Positions 39,301-46,600 of a stretch of 64,000 bases of DNA are shown piece after piece. The translations under genes and the position numbers were made by a program. The notes beneath the pieces are model-generated. The model had not been told where the DNA came from and searched no databases. It was given only the letters and a program-made list of their open reading frames with translations. Origin of the DNA: Desulfocapsa sp. (GTDB taxonomy: Bacteria > Desulfobacterota > Desulfobulbia > Desulfobulbales > Desulfocapsaceae); contig JAQYVF010000005.1 of assembly GCA_030145625.1 (NCBI GenBank), positions 25,312 through 89,311 on the forward strand, in the 5' to 3' direction. The first letter of the stretch is position 1, and each line of letters opens with the position of its first letter.

Positions 39301-39721
39301 AGCCCCAACGACCCTCACACGACCTATTATCTCCGAAGTAGTTTTTAATTCCAGCCGCTGGCCTCTTCGTCTGCAGGATGGTATTTTACAAATCCAGGGT
39401 GAACGCACAGGCCATTACCCGTGGCACAAGGAATGGAAACAGCTTGGCACCGACGTTGAGAACTTTATAAAATTCGGCACGCGTGAAGGGCCACTGGTCG
39501 TCTTCCAGGCAAAGGACAGGTGGCATGCCATAATTCTGAATTATGCATCCGGACGAAGGGAAAAAGAATATTCATCCCATAAGGAAATTGATATCCAGCG
39601 GGGCGGAACCTATGGGGCAGTTCTCTTAATTGATGAACGCTGCTATGAATTCACCCCTAATAAAAAAATGATGGCCGAAGTGGATTGCGGTTCAGGGATG
39701 TATATAGGTAAAGGATTATAG
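33347..39721 (+). CDS. Giant secreted multidomain protein (Big2/PKD C-terminal half)
   Basis: 2124 residues with a signal peptide (SLQAAND). Residues about 20-320 form a globular region (VDFSMDVDFTAFAIQSGG, YDTEFSTEFGKLLGL) I cannot assign; 330-560 is rich in helical/coiled sequence; about 570-800 contains hydrophobic segments (YFLAPPAMIPDLLKGIG). From about 1120 on come beta-sandwich modules: carboxypeptidase-regulatory-like repeats (1235-1400), a Big2-like domain (MRSGEQRSISATALMM... about 1430-1500), and two PKD-like domains (PWEYAWNLGG, EWIQWRINGQ). The last ~500 residues are unassigned. It is probably exported to the surface or periplasm; role unknown. No calcium-binding RTX, autotransporter or sortase end is visible. 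Confidence 0.8.
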   Translation: MRKVILLLLITLLLSSPPSLQAANDHPKLSNAQLQQVWSEFKTTSQKCGQNETKALFGKLDGIGPKMPVIEKLRQMKAKFGGTSEYGGYKSIETGVMRSIFSAADSARTKAWINLNAKPGQMRKYFGMGDIGSWVNPSVVDFSMDVDFTAFAIQSGGKTPTSYDTEFSTEFGKLLGLTPGDFDVVVTTSGNEARAGVFVSNGGQKYAMSDMKISSIEVRNGKIISHRVDSAEITYHKLMAEMKDDSRMSVFFEDPGNPVNLKNMSQTEANAFSKAMEKFYPEALDHLKFTAIDASPAIQDFSLQLWDHVIQDQELSQRTRVKRAAKYAARGSKALRRGMAQLRAKGIDPSSLLTPEMKQVADLALKLDQLRSTKQKAYEDTLQKHFGRPPDADKVTKFVDAADSLLKTQMDLAHKASMLDILYIKGGDEGSKRTRALEDALEQYKQIEEQASNLKNKEILEKNRAMIVEVEDLLQKQKAGDLEGIGKALVELEGIVKTPKSKRAGLLNFLDATDAGKVLADPLRTFMDEGSAYFKHQASTLPGSTLKGVKALMAIPVQTVQEEIQQKGATLVALDYMTLASQCLQKYTDAVHTDANAAMAITEVIGFEVISRKIPFFSLIYGGWGAAQAGDIKQISKMFIYFLAPPAMIPDLLKGIGDMTISASQTWIFDDQLESLYQAAVFEPASGKEPTSWNKISDAGGSIKYTYKYFKSTKDTYDGAEGLKEFFLRVLNGIDIGTAYKAGGSEMQTGVTQLKNLMVKPALLAMTVEGKHLLFHRDEGLKQQIAALTEIDRELSMFELNPHPKFKHSDNSLNLGIVLNPTRDSLQGEGRLKVVVSGKKTTQQSYIEGLIKKRVETRDKLLMRLAEAAVKTFEARKRAEFLVKRKILKQTVYEQLVDAAKVLHVEYKLLGTIENKVSEQLAELGEKDKGKIQFMVNKWVNTYNQLATWRKELIQLGISLGVNEGYLKGPKGPLANIPPLQLDPDKDMKMGQKAIKDFGAIAEQNKIMLNKITAANAADLGLDKNAVKQLIRIRFEAMVLEYWFRGPEGASKRTWTEFTDWPETDDEFLTKVNTTIDDGWKSWLSEYWQDKAQQHYTTHKFQIMDLAKEYNQLRNEIWANTQLSVKPAPSPFILQPGEKVTMGLIPTNGKASFKWHLNKNPDGLKVIGLQSGTFVPGKTVSQLLEIQAGSTTKPGAYTIELLLTLVKENKPLQVSIPGKKMVGTRVVKIPITIGEPALTTLTVKVLGKLKDKNTDTPVTRADVKLYQGQQSTTLVESEAGIYQTHDLVKGSYSVYVSKNGENVKENWDVANEADSTFIIYLPVKQEKEEHAVTLSVQDKSDQSPQDDVQISITHPDGKVTHHKTRSGKAEALLPPGAYMFSLTKDGYKERITRKNSTGSGMLTFEMSSTKTIFASTQQKFLKFAINPTSINMRSGEQRSISATALMMKGPAVVPKNVSTEATWTSNNHKLIAVSAGIIKSLGSSGVAKVEASYSPDPKLPPMTATCTVRIEESAPDLPGISIEVTPDKRTYEPGEALTFKIISGDSTGPWEYAWNLGGAERKGQQTTFTFMDSGKYTVTAIVRSTIDPSKEDAIRKSIEIGRKQPTLSGAGISVSPGPPYTAPADVEIELKGADGEWIQWRINGQDVRRGEGKWAWTFKEKGTHTIKATYWQTDPVKSFSKKITIGGQATSGPIASQINKFDHVQEKGVFHVRSSYWREKDTGFGEWTKFTAFDNIGACSNSLVATGDQTNGYNAGWVIYVPTGKNAVRFKVYGFNFGNHSGRHSYEGSFDLHNKTINPESLQFTEVHANEVIVDWKGTDGSLGRVRIHKYREAAPGKTGMQELAFTEPRKAVEEAPAGFEKIAPGIFVYTDKKTHLTHVKVAPPCEYVLANVVPIFGQGKDFDGVIGRKGILKLYSSYKHHGDWLMRLDHGTYTLPYPSQADAELYGIMGLKNYIWGPDDKPFRPNQALADKSPVPIALSSSSGAPTTLTRPIISEVVFNSSRWPLRLQDGILQIQGERTGHYPWHKEWKQLGTDVENFIKFGTREGPLVVFQAKDRWHAIILNYASGRREKEYSSHKEIDIQRGGTYGAVLLIDERCYEFTPNKKMMAEVDCGSGMYIGKGL

Positions 39722-39723
39722 TA

Positions 39724-40479
39724 ATGACCAAACGGAGTTGCATATTCTTCCTTTTGGTCTTTGCGGCAGGAATAGCCTATGCGGGACCAGACTTGAAAAA
39801 TATCCTGATCACGACGGCTTTCGAGGCCGAATGGGAAAGCATGGATATTTCCAAAACAACTGGTGAAAACTATTCCGGCGTCATCCTGGAAACAGAAAGC
39901 GGTCTCCTATCCATTTCCAGGTTCCAATCAACCGGTAATGCCGCGGCCCACCTGGACCAAGCAAACGGTATCCCGTCAACCTTTCAGCACCACCCTTCCA
40001 AAGACGTACAACTCAACAATATTACCTATTCCATCACCTGGCAATCCGGTGCCGATCTCTACACTGTAGCCTCCGTGGAGAATGCTGAACAAATTGCATC
40101 TATCTTTTACAGTGGACTGGCTAAAGCTGGCCTTATTGCACCGTTAGCCACCGTGAACAAGACTACAACTGAACTCCCTTCCGCAGTTGACAAGGCTCCG
40201 TCACGGAATGCAGCTATTACAGTCTTGGAGGTGAATGGGAGAACAATTAAAGTTACCATTTCCTGCAGAGGTCTTGAAACAGAACTGCTGCTCCATGGAC
40301 AAATCAGGTCACTGGATACAGGGAAAATTTTGCAAGTCGTCCCAACCCTTCTTCCCCCCGACGGCAAAGCCTCTTTGGAATTTGTGAAACCGTTTGGCGA
40401 TTGGTCGAAGGGTGAGTACACGGTATCAATTCTAGTCAACGAAGATGAAATAGGAACAAAAAGGTTTTCTGTACCCTAA
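39724..40479 (+). CDS. Uncharacterised exported protein
   Basis: 251 residues beginning 2 nt after the giant gene's stop. Signal peptide ends AYAGPD. The first part (FEAEWESMDISKTTGENYSGVILETESGLLSI) looks like a small alpha/beta domain; the end (VNEDEIGTKRFSVP) has the strand pattern of a beta-sandwich. No family known to me. Tight spacing implies co-expression with the giant protein. Confidence 0.6.
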   Translation: MTKRSCIFFLLVFAAGIAYAGPDLKNILITTAFEAEWESMDISKTTGENYSGVILETESGLLSISRFQSTGNAAAHLDQANGIPSTFQHHPSKDVQLNNITYSITWQSGADLYTVASVENAEQIASIFYSGLAKAGLIAPLATVNKTTTELPSAVDKAPSRNAAITVLEVNGRTIKVTISCRGLETELLLHGQIRSLDTGKILQVVPTLLPPDGKASLEFVKPFGDWSKGEYTVSILVNEDEIGTKRFSVP

Positions 40480-40493
40480 ACAAGGAGGATATA

Positions 40494-41252
40494 ATGAAGA
40501 GCTTACCGATAGTTCTTGTGGCGTTACTGTTCACAACGGGATGTGCAACCGACACCCAGCTCACGCAACTGAAAAAGGACAACAGCGTCCTCTCCGCACA
40601 ACTCAATACCGCTAACAACGATATCAACAAACTGAAACGCGAAAAAGAAACCCTTCAGCAGGAAATAGATTATCTGGATGAAGTCAAAAGCGTCCTGGGC
40701 CGTGAGAAAGAAGCACGCATTACCCAGTCTCGCGCTACCGTTTCCGAAGTGCAGGGATTCGTACGAAGTCAGGTCAAAGCACTCAGCCTTTTTTCCAAAT
40801 CGGAAGGCATCCTCGATTACACCGGCGGAGAACTTTTAGATAGGTCTAAGCTTTCTGGTAAAAACCAGCTTCTGGTTGATTTGAAACATCCGGTTTCCGC
40901 CGATGGATCTGTTATGGGTGGCCGGGTTTATGCCCGCCATGCTGGCATAGTTTCTTTCTGCGTTCTTCGCCCGGCAGGTTCTGGCTATGTGGTTGTCTGG
41001 AAAAGCAAAGACTTCAGCGCAATCGGTTCCGGCGCCGAGAGATTTACCTTTGGCACCATGATATCCGTTAAGAGCGGCGATATACCAGCACTTTACTGTC
41101 CCGGGATAGTGCCAGTTCCATTTGATGAAGGAACCGGGAAAACCGGTGTGCGTTCAGGAAAAGTCAAACCCAACTCGTCTATCTCCAACTCAGACCTTTC
41201 TACGAGCGGAAACAGGACCTATTCCTTCGGCATCGAGGGATTGATTCACTAG
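40494..41252 (+). CDS. Coiled-coil lipoprotein
   Basis: 252 residues with a lipoprotein signal (LLFTTGCATD, lipobox TTGC). Residues about 25-90 form a strong heptad coiled coil (LKKDNSVLSAQLNTANNDINKLKREKETLQQEI), similar in style to outer-membrane lipoproteins. The C-terminal part is beta-rich, ending FGIEGLIH. AAGGAGG is well spaced. Its TAG stop overlaps the CTAG target duplication of the adjacent MITE; removal of the element would leave the same stop. Confidence 0.72.
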   Translation: MKSLPIVLVALLFTTGCATDTQLTQLKKDNSVLSAQLNTANNDINKLKREKETLQQEIDYLDEVKSVLGREKEARITQSRATVSEVQGFVRSQVKALSLFSKSEGILDYTGGELLDRSKLSGKNQLLVDLKHPVSADGSVMGGRVYARHAGIVSFCVLRPAGSGYVVVWKSKDFSAIGSGAERFTFGTMISVKSGDIPALYCPGIVPVPFDEGTGKTGVRSGKVKPNSSISNSDLSTSGNRTYSFGIEGLIH

Positions 41253-41391
41253 GAGCTTGTCCGAGAATAGAAATTTCTTCTCAAGTCGAGAAATTTTCAA
41301 AAAATAAACACAGCCGTATGTTTGATATTGCGAGCATTATTTTTTGAGATTTCCGAAGAGTTGGGGAGAAAGGGCATTCTCGGACATGCTC
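41253..41391. mobile_element. MITE-like element with CTAG target-site duplication
   Basis: 139 bp bounded by terminal inverted repeats GAGCTTGTCCGAGAAT and ATTCTCGGACATGCTC (one mismatch), flanked on both sides by CTAG (41249-41252 and 41392-41395). An inner hairpin (AAATTTCT/AGAAATTT) is present. No coding capacity. A 4-bp CTAG duplication fits transposases with YTAR-type targets such as IS5-group elements, though I cannot name the parent. Confidence 0.75.
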
Positions 41392-41448
41392 CTAGCTATC
41401 GAAGGCAAGATATCGAATACGATAACTAAACTCAGAGACAAAACTATC

Positions 41449-42621
41449 ATGTTTAACTTATTGAAACGATGGGTGACATATTTCTTCATTCCTGCCGGAT
41501 TGGTTCTGCTCCTCTTACCATTGAATACCTACCGATCTAAACAGATCAAAAAGAACTTTGTGTTTCTGGAAATCACTGAAACACTCATGGCCAAGACTCT
41601 GAAGGAGGTCAAGCCGCCAGACTTTGGAAGCAACAGTTCAGGTCCAAATTTATCACAGCAGGTTATGGAGTATCTTGAAGAATCTCAGAAGGTCTTATCA
41701 GATGAATTCTCAAATGATACCACCCTCATCAATCCATATGGATATCCGATAATAGATGCTCAAAAATTAACTGGTTATCCAGCTCTTCACAGGCAGGTCG
41801 ATAGTATGGTGCAGATGAACCCGACCGGACGTGGAATAAGCCTGCGCCCGAGACGATTGGATGATGTTCCCATTAACGAATGGGGGGCTTTCAAAAATTC
41901 CCTAGGGGGTAATGCTGATGCCAATGCGTTCCAGTATGGAAAGCGAATTTTCAAAGGACATGTTGACTCAGATTACACCTCAATCAAAGTTGAAGTTGAT
42001 AACCTCAGGATGAGTACCAAGGTGGCAGGCAGTATTTTTTTATTCCTTGGCCTGTTTGCTTTGCATGGAATGTATAAGACTTCTTCAGCAGGTATCCAAA
42101 TCGGAAATAGGACGGCCATTATCATATGGGATATTATCAGCATAGGGATTGGGATAATGTTTACGTGGTGGTTCCTGGATGCCATGCTGGTAAAATACTT
42201 CCAGACTGTTGCAGTATGGGGCGACGAGCAAAGAGTGTTATTTATGGGCGTTTTCTGGGTCGCGTTCGGCATCCCTGCTATGGCTTTATTTACAACTGCG
42301 ACAGCCATACAAACACTGCAGATTACCCGGGATAAAATTACCGTGAGAGGCCTCTTCGGGCAAAGTACCTTAGCCTGGTCCGATGTAGAATATATTCAGT
42401 TGAATGAAATCTTTGCCCCACGAAAAGTGAGTGGTTTTTTTGCCCCTCGTAAGATTGCAAAAATACTAAAAATAAGCGGAGGCCCATCCACACTACACAT
42501 TATGGAACCTCCCTTTTCTTCTACCAAAAGAGAGATACTCAGCACATTAACCGAACATGCTCCGGAAGAATTGAAGCAAACAATATTGGACCTTTCGGAA
42601 AAGTGGCTATCCGTATGGTAA
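41449..42621 (+). CDS. Membrane protein with C-terminal PH-like segment
   Basis: 390 residues from the ATG at 41449. The longer track ORF starts inside the MITE, so that extension is artefactual. One TM near the N-terminus (TYFFIPAGLVLLLLPL), a soluble loop of ~180 residues, then three or four helices (about 225-325), and a C-terminal domain starting LQITRDKITVRGLFGQSTLAWSDVEYIQL, the pattern of bacterial PH domains. Function unknown. It follows the same-strand island but is separated from it by the inserted MITE. Confidence 0.6.
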   Translation: MFNLLKRWVTYFFIPAGLVLLLLPLNTYRSKQIKKNFVFLEITETLMAKTLKEVKPPDFGSNSSGPNLSQQVMEYLEESQKVLSDEFSNDTTLINPYGYPIIDAQKLTGYPALHRQVDSMVQMNPTGRGISLRPRRLDDVPINEWGAFKNSLGGNADANAFQYGKRIFKGHVDSDYTSIKVEVDNLRMSTKVAGSIFLFLGLFALHGMYKTSSAGIQIGNRTAIIIWDIISIGIGIMFTWWFLDAMLVKYFQTVAVWGDEQRVLFMGVFWVAFGIPAMALFTTATAIQTLQITRDKITVRGLFGQSTLAWSDVEYIQLNEIFAPRKVSGFFAPRKIAKILKISGGPSTLHIMEPPFSSTKREILSTLTEHAPEELKQTILDLSEKWLSVW

Positions 42622-42745
42622 ACTGTCCAGCAGAATGATGGTTTCTCATTCACTGCTTGTTCCAAGAGATAGCAGGTTTTGTTTACGCTATGAGCTGACT
42701 GCAGACTGATTCAGAAAAAACGATTAACTCAACGTCCTGTCAAAT

Positions 42746-43126
42746 ATGAAAACAAAAAACATACTGTCAATATCTGTTATTGGAATCATAGGACTTATTG
42801 GAATCATAGTCTTTTTACTCTGGCAGAAAGATCCCTGCATTAACCTTGAGTCTTGTGAACAATATAAGTGCCTAAACCCACAGTTCTATTGTAGCCAAAC
42901 ACTATATGAGTCTAATATCCAACCGACCAGTTTCAAAGAAGCTCAACAAATTGTCATGGATTATATTCATAACAAACTAGGGTTGACTGCTGAAATCACA
43001 TCCTCCTGGAAAGTGCGGGATCCATACCAATGGTATCAAATAACCTGTAATTTGAGTGATGGTTCCGAATATGGCTTTGAAGTAGGACCGGATGGCAATA
43101 TCTATGAGATTAAACATTTAAATTGA
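42746..43126 (+). CDS. Small membrane-anchored protein, unknown
   Basis: 126 residues. One N-terminal TM helix (IGIIGLIGIIVFLLW), a four-cysteine segment (CINLESCEQYKCLNPQFYC), then an alpha/beta tail (SFKEAQQIVMDYIHNKLGL...YGFEVGPDGNIYEI). The end resembles a PepSY-like or cystatin-like repeat. No known family. It is the last gene of the same-strand run before a repeat-rich gap. Confidence 0.5.
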   Translation: MKTKNILSISVIGIIGLIGIIVFLLWQKDPCINLESCEQYKCLNPQFYCSQTLYESNIQPTSFKEAQQIVMDYIHNKLGLTAEITSSWKVRDPYQWYQITCNLSDGSEYGFEVGPDGNIYEIKHLN

Positions 43127-43252
43127 TTAATTAAGCTCTCGGATGTGAAAAATAGAAAATTGTGGACAGGCTTGAGAAGCGGCCTTGAGAGGATAGCAAT
43201 GACCTTCAGGATAGCCCCAAGAACACTTTGTAAATCGATGCCTTTCACATAA

Positions 43253-43311
43253 AGATTGCCACATCAAATCTCAACGAAATAACAACTCCTCTCACGTTGA
43301 GGGTATCTGCG
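43253..43311. repeat. Dispersed repeat R2, half copy
   Basis: Matches 24871-24928 with about six differences in 59 bases; shared core TCAAATCTCAACGAAATAAC and CTCTCA.GTTGAGG. The second half of R2 is absent. Confidence 0.7.
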
Positions 43312-43525
43312 TTCAACGACCCGCAGAAGAGCAAACTCAGAATCAGTATTTTGTTTTATCAATTAGTGGTTTCCTAGGAATTTTAATTCATCTAGAAGTT
43401 CCTGTTCGCAATTTTTTTTTGCGGGGTGTGGCCTGTTAGGCTTTGATATTGCGTGCTTTTTTGTTTTGACTTGTAGGCTGTTTCTTTCTTGACAAAGACT
43501 CTTTTAAAATCGTATCACCCATCTT

Positions 43526-43548
43526 AGGTATATGTGTACAATATACCT
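43526..43548. promoter_or_regulatory. Palindromic operator-like site
   Basis: AGGTATAT and ATATACCT flank a GTGTACA centre that is itself nearly symmetric. It lies just downstream of the TTGACA/TATCAC promoter-like pair and 130 bp upstream of the Kelch gene, where a repressor would act. Regulator not identified. Confidence 0.4.
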
Positions 43549-43624
43549 GCTTTGGAATCATCTCTGATCCTTTTTTTGTAAGGGAGAATCCAAGCTGTTA
43601 ACTTCATCATGAAGTTTTTTGGCA

Positions 43625-43658
43625 AAAGCTACACTTTCTTTTCAGAAAGTGTAGCTTT
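43625..43658 (+). promoter_or_regulatory. Leader hairpin upstream of Kelch gene
   Basis: AAAGCTACACTTTCT pairs perfectly with AGAAAGTGTAGCTTT around a 4-nt loop, ending about 20 nt before the ATG. It could be a terminator of upstream transcription, an attenuator, or an mRNA-stabilising 5' hairpin; there is no long T-run after it. Confidence 0.5.
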
Positions 43659-43678
43659 AATGTGAAAAAGGATAAGAG

Positions 43679-46600
43679 ATGATTTCAAAAAATGTACGAT
43701 TATCCAATAAACTCAATTTCTTGATGTTGAGTTTCATGCTCGTTTTAGCAGTGAACGAAATAGGGCATGCCGCAGGTTGGTCTGCCGGTGGTTCTATGGT
43801 TACCGATCGAGTGTATCATAGTGCTACTCTTTTGCCTGATGGCCGTGTCCTTGCTGCAGGTGGGAGCGGTGGTGATTCAAGTGCTGAGTTGTACGATCCA
43901 GCCTTGAATACATGGTCTGCTACCGGCGCCATGAGTACTGGTCGAAGTGGGCACAGCGCAGCCCTTCTTGCTGACGGCCGTGTCCTTGTTGTCGGTGGAT
44001 CGGGGAGTTCCGGCACTCTTTCCAGCGCTGAGTTATACGACCCAGCCACCAGTACCTGGTCCGCTGCCGGCTCCCTGACCACTGGTCGATCTAAACTGAG
44101 CATCACCTTACTTTCCGACGGCCGTGTCCTTGTTGCAGGCGGCTGGGATGCTAGTTATAATGAACTCTCCAGCGTGGAGATCTACGATCCCGCCACCAAT
44201 AGCTGGTCTGATGTCGGCTCTATGACCACTGCTCGAATTCATCACAGCGCAGCCCTTCTACCTGACGGCCGTGTCCTAGTCGCCGGGGGACATGGTGATT
44301 GGTACATTTCCAGTGCCGAGCTGTACGATCCCTCCACCAAGACCTGGTCTGCAGCCAATTCCATGGCAGACCCCCGAGAGAAATTCAGCGCCACCCTTCT
44401 TCGTAACGGTCTGGTTCTCGTTGCAGGTGGATGGAGTGGTGCAATTTTAACAAACAGCGCTGAGCTATACGATCCAACGACCAATACTTGGTCATCTGCC
44501 GGCTCCCTGGCCGATACTCGAGCTGAGCACACCGCCACTCTTCTTCCTGATGGCCGTGTCCTTGTCACAGGCGGGCAAGGGGAGGGAGCGGAGAGTCACG
44601 CCAGTGCGGAGCTGTACGATCCCGCCACTAATAGCTGGTCCACTGCCGGTTCCATGGCCGCTGATCGTTCTAAGCACAGCGCCACTCTTCTTGCTGATGG
44701 TCGTGTCCTTGTTGCAGGTGGTGATTTTAACAGCACCGAGCTCTACAACCCCGCCGTCGGTTCCTGGTCCGCTGCCGGTTCCATGGTAACCGGCCGAGGT
44801 TCACATAGTAGCGCTCTCCTTGCAGATGGTCGGCTCCTTGTTGTCGGTGGAACTGGGGGCGGTACTCTTTCCAGTGCTGAACTCTATAACCCTTCCACCG
44901 ATAGCTGGTCTGCTACCGGTTCCATGAGCACCGCACGAACCGGTTCTAATGCCATTCTTCTTGCAGACGGTCGTGTTCTTGTCACCGGAGGAGAGGGCGG
45001 TTCTGGTTATCTTGCCAGCGCCGAGCGCTACGACCCAGCCACAGGCAGCTGGTCAGCCGCCGGTTCCATGAGCACTGGTCGATTTTATCCTGGCTCCACT
45101 CTCCTTGCAGACGGCCGTGTCCTTGTCGCAGGTGGCGCTGATAGTTCTTATGATGGTCTTTCCAGTGCCGAACTCTATGATCCAGCTACCAATAGCTGGT
45201 TAGCTGCCGGCTCAATGACTTATGCTCGAAAGCGTTCCAGTGCGACCCTTCTTCCAGATGGCCGTGTCCTTGTTGCAGGGGATGCTTCCGGTGCCGAACT
45301 CTACAACCCCACAACCAATAGTTGGTCTGCAGGCGGCACCATGGCCATTGGCCGTACTGCACACGGTGCCATCCTGCTTCTTGATGGTCGAGTTCTTGTC
45401 GTAGGTGGAGACGGAGGGGCTCGTGCCAGTGCCGAGTTGTACGATCCAGCCACTAATAGTTGGTCTGCAGCAGGCTCCATGGTAACTGGTCGAGGTTTTA
45501 TTAAGCCCATCCTCCTTCCTGATGGTCGAGTTCTTATCGCAGGAGGTTGGGATACTAGTACTCTTGCCAGTGCCGAGTTGTACGATCCAGTTACTAATAG
45601 CTGGTCTGCAGCGGGCTCCCTGTCAACTGGTCGATTATATCCCAGTGCGACCCTCCTTCCTGATGGTCGGGTTCTTGTGGCAGGGGGGAGTGGTACTTCC
45701 AGCGCTGATATCTATGATCCCGGGCTTGGTTTTAATAATGCCTGGCGACCTATCATAGCATCGGCACCTTCAACAATTACCCTCAAGACTGCATTCTCTG
45801 CCATTACCGGATCCGGCTTCAGGGGTGTGGGAAATACGGAGGCATCGTCAGGGGGATATAACAGCTCCGCAACGAACTATCCACTGGTGCGAATTAAAAG
45901 TGCTATAAACGAAGAGATACAGTGGGCTAGTCTGCAGAGTTTTACTGCCACAAATTATACGAGTGGGGTGTTTAGCGATTTAACGGCAGGTCCTGCCTGG
46001 ATGACCGTTATCGTTAATGGAATTCCCAGTCTTGACAAGTATGTTGTTATCGAAAAAACAACCGTACCGGTAAGCCTTGGCAACCTGAGCCAGACCTATG
46101 ACGGTTCAGGGAACGTGCCGACGGCAACGACTACTCCCGGCAGCTTGACGGTTGATTTTACCTATAACGGTTCAGTAACAGCGCCGACCACTATCGGCAG
46201 TTATGCAGTTGTCGGCACGGTGAATGATATTAATTACGAGGGATCCGCCAGTGGTACCCTGGTGATTACCAAGGCCACGGTTCCGGTAACTCTCGGCAGC
46301 CTGAGCCAGACCTATGACACTTCAGCGAGAGTAGCAACAGCAACTACCACTCCCGGCGGCTTGACGGTTATATTTACCTATGATGGTCTAGTAACTGCAC
46401 CGACCAATGTCGGCACTTATGCGGTCGTCGGCACGGTGAATGAGGTTAATTATCAAGGATCGGCAAGCGGTACCTTGGTGGTTAATAAGGCCACGGCACC
46501 CGTAAGTATAGGCAGTCTAAGTCAGACCTATGACGGATCAGCAAGAGCGGCCACGGCAACGACCACTCCCGGCGGCTTGATGGTTGATTTTACCTATGAA

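Larger units (their letters stand above)
43127..43678. other. Intergenic region upstream of Kelch protein
   Basis: About 550 bp with an R2 half-copy (43253-43311), a TTGACA (near 43491) with TATCAC about 18 nt later, a palindrome (43526-43548) and a leader hairpin (43625-43658). No ORF. Confidence 0.5.
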
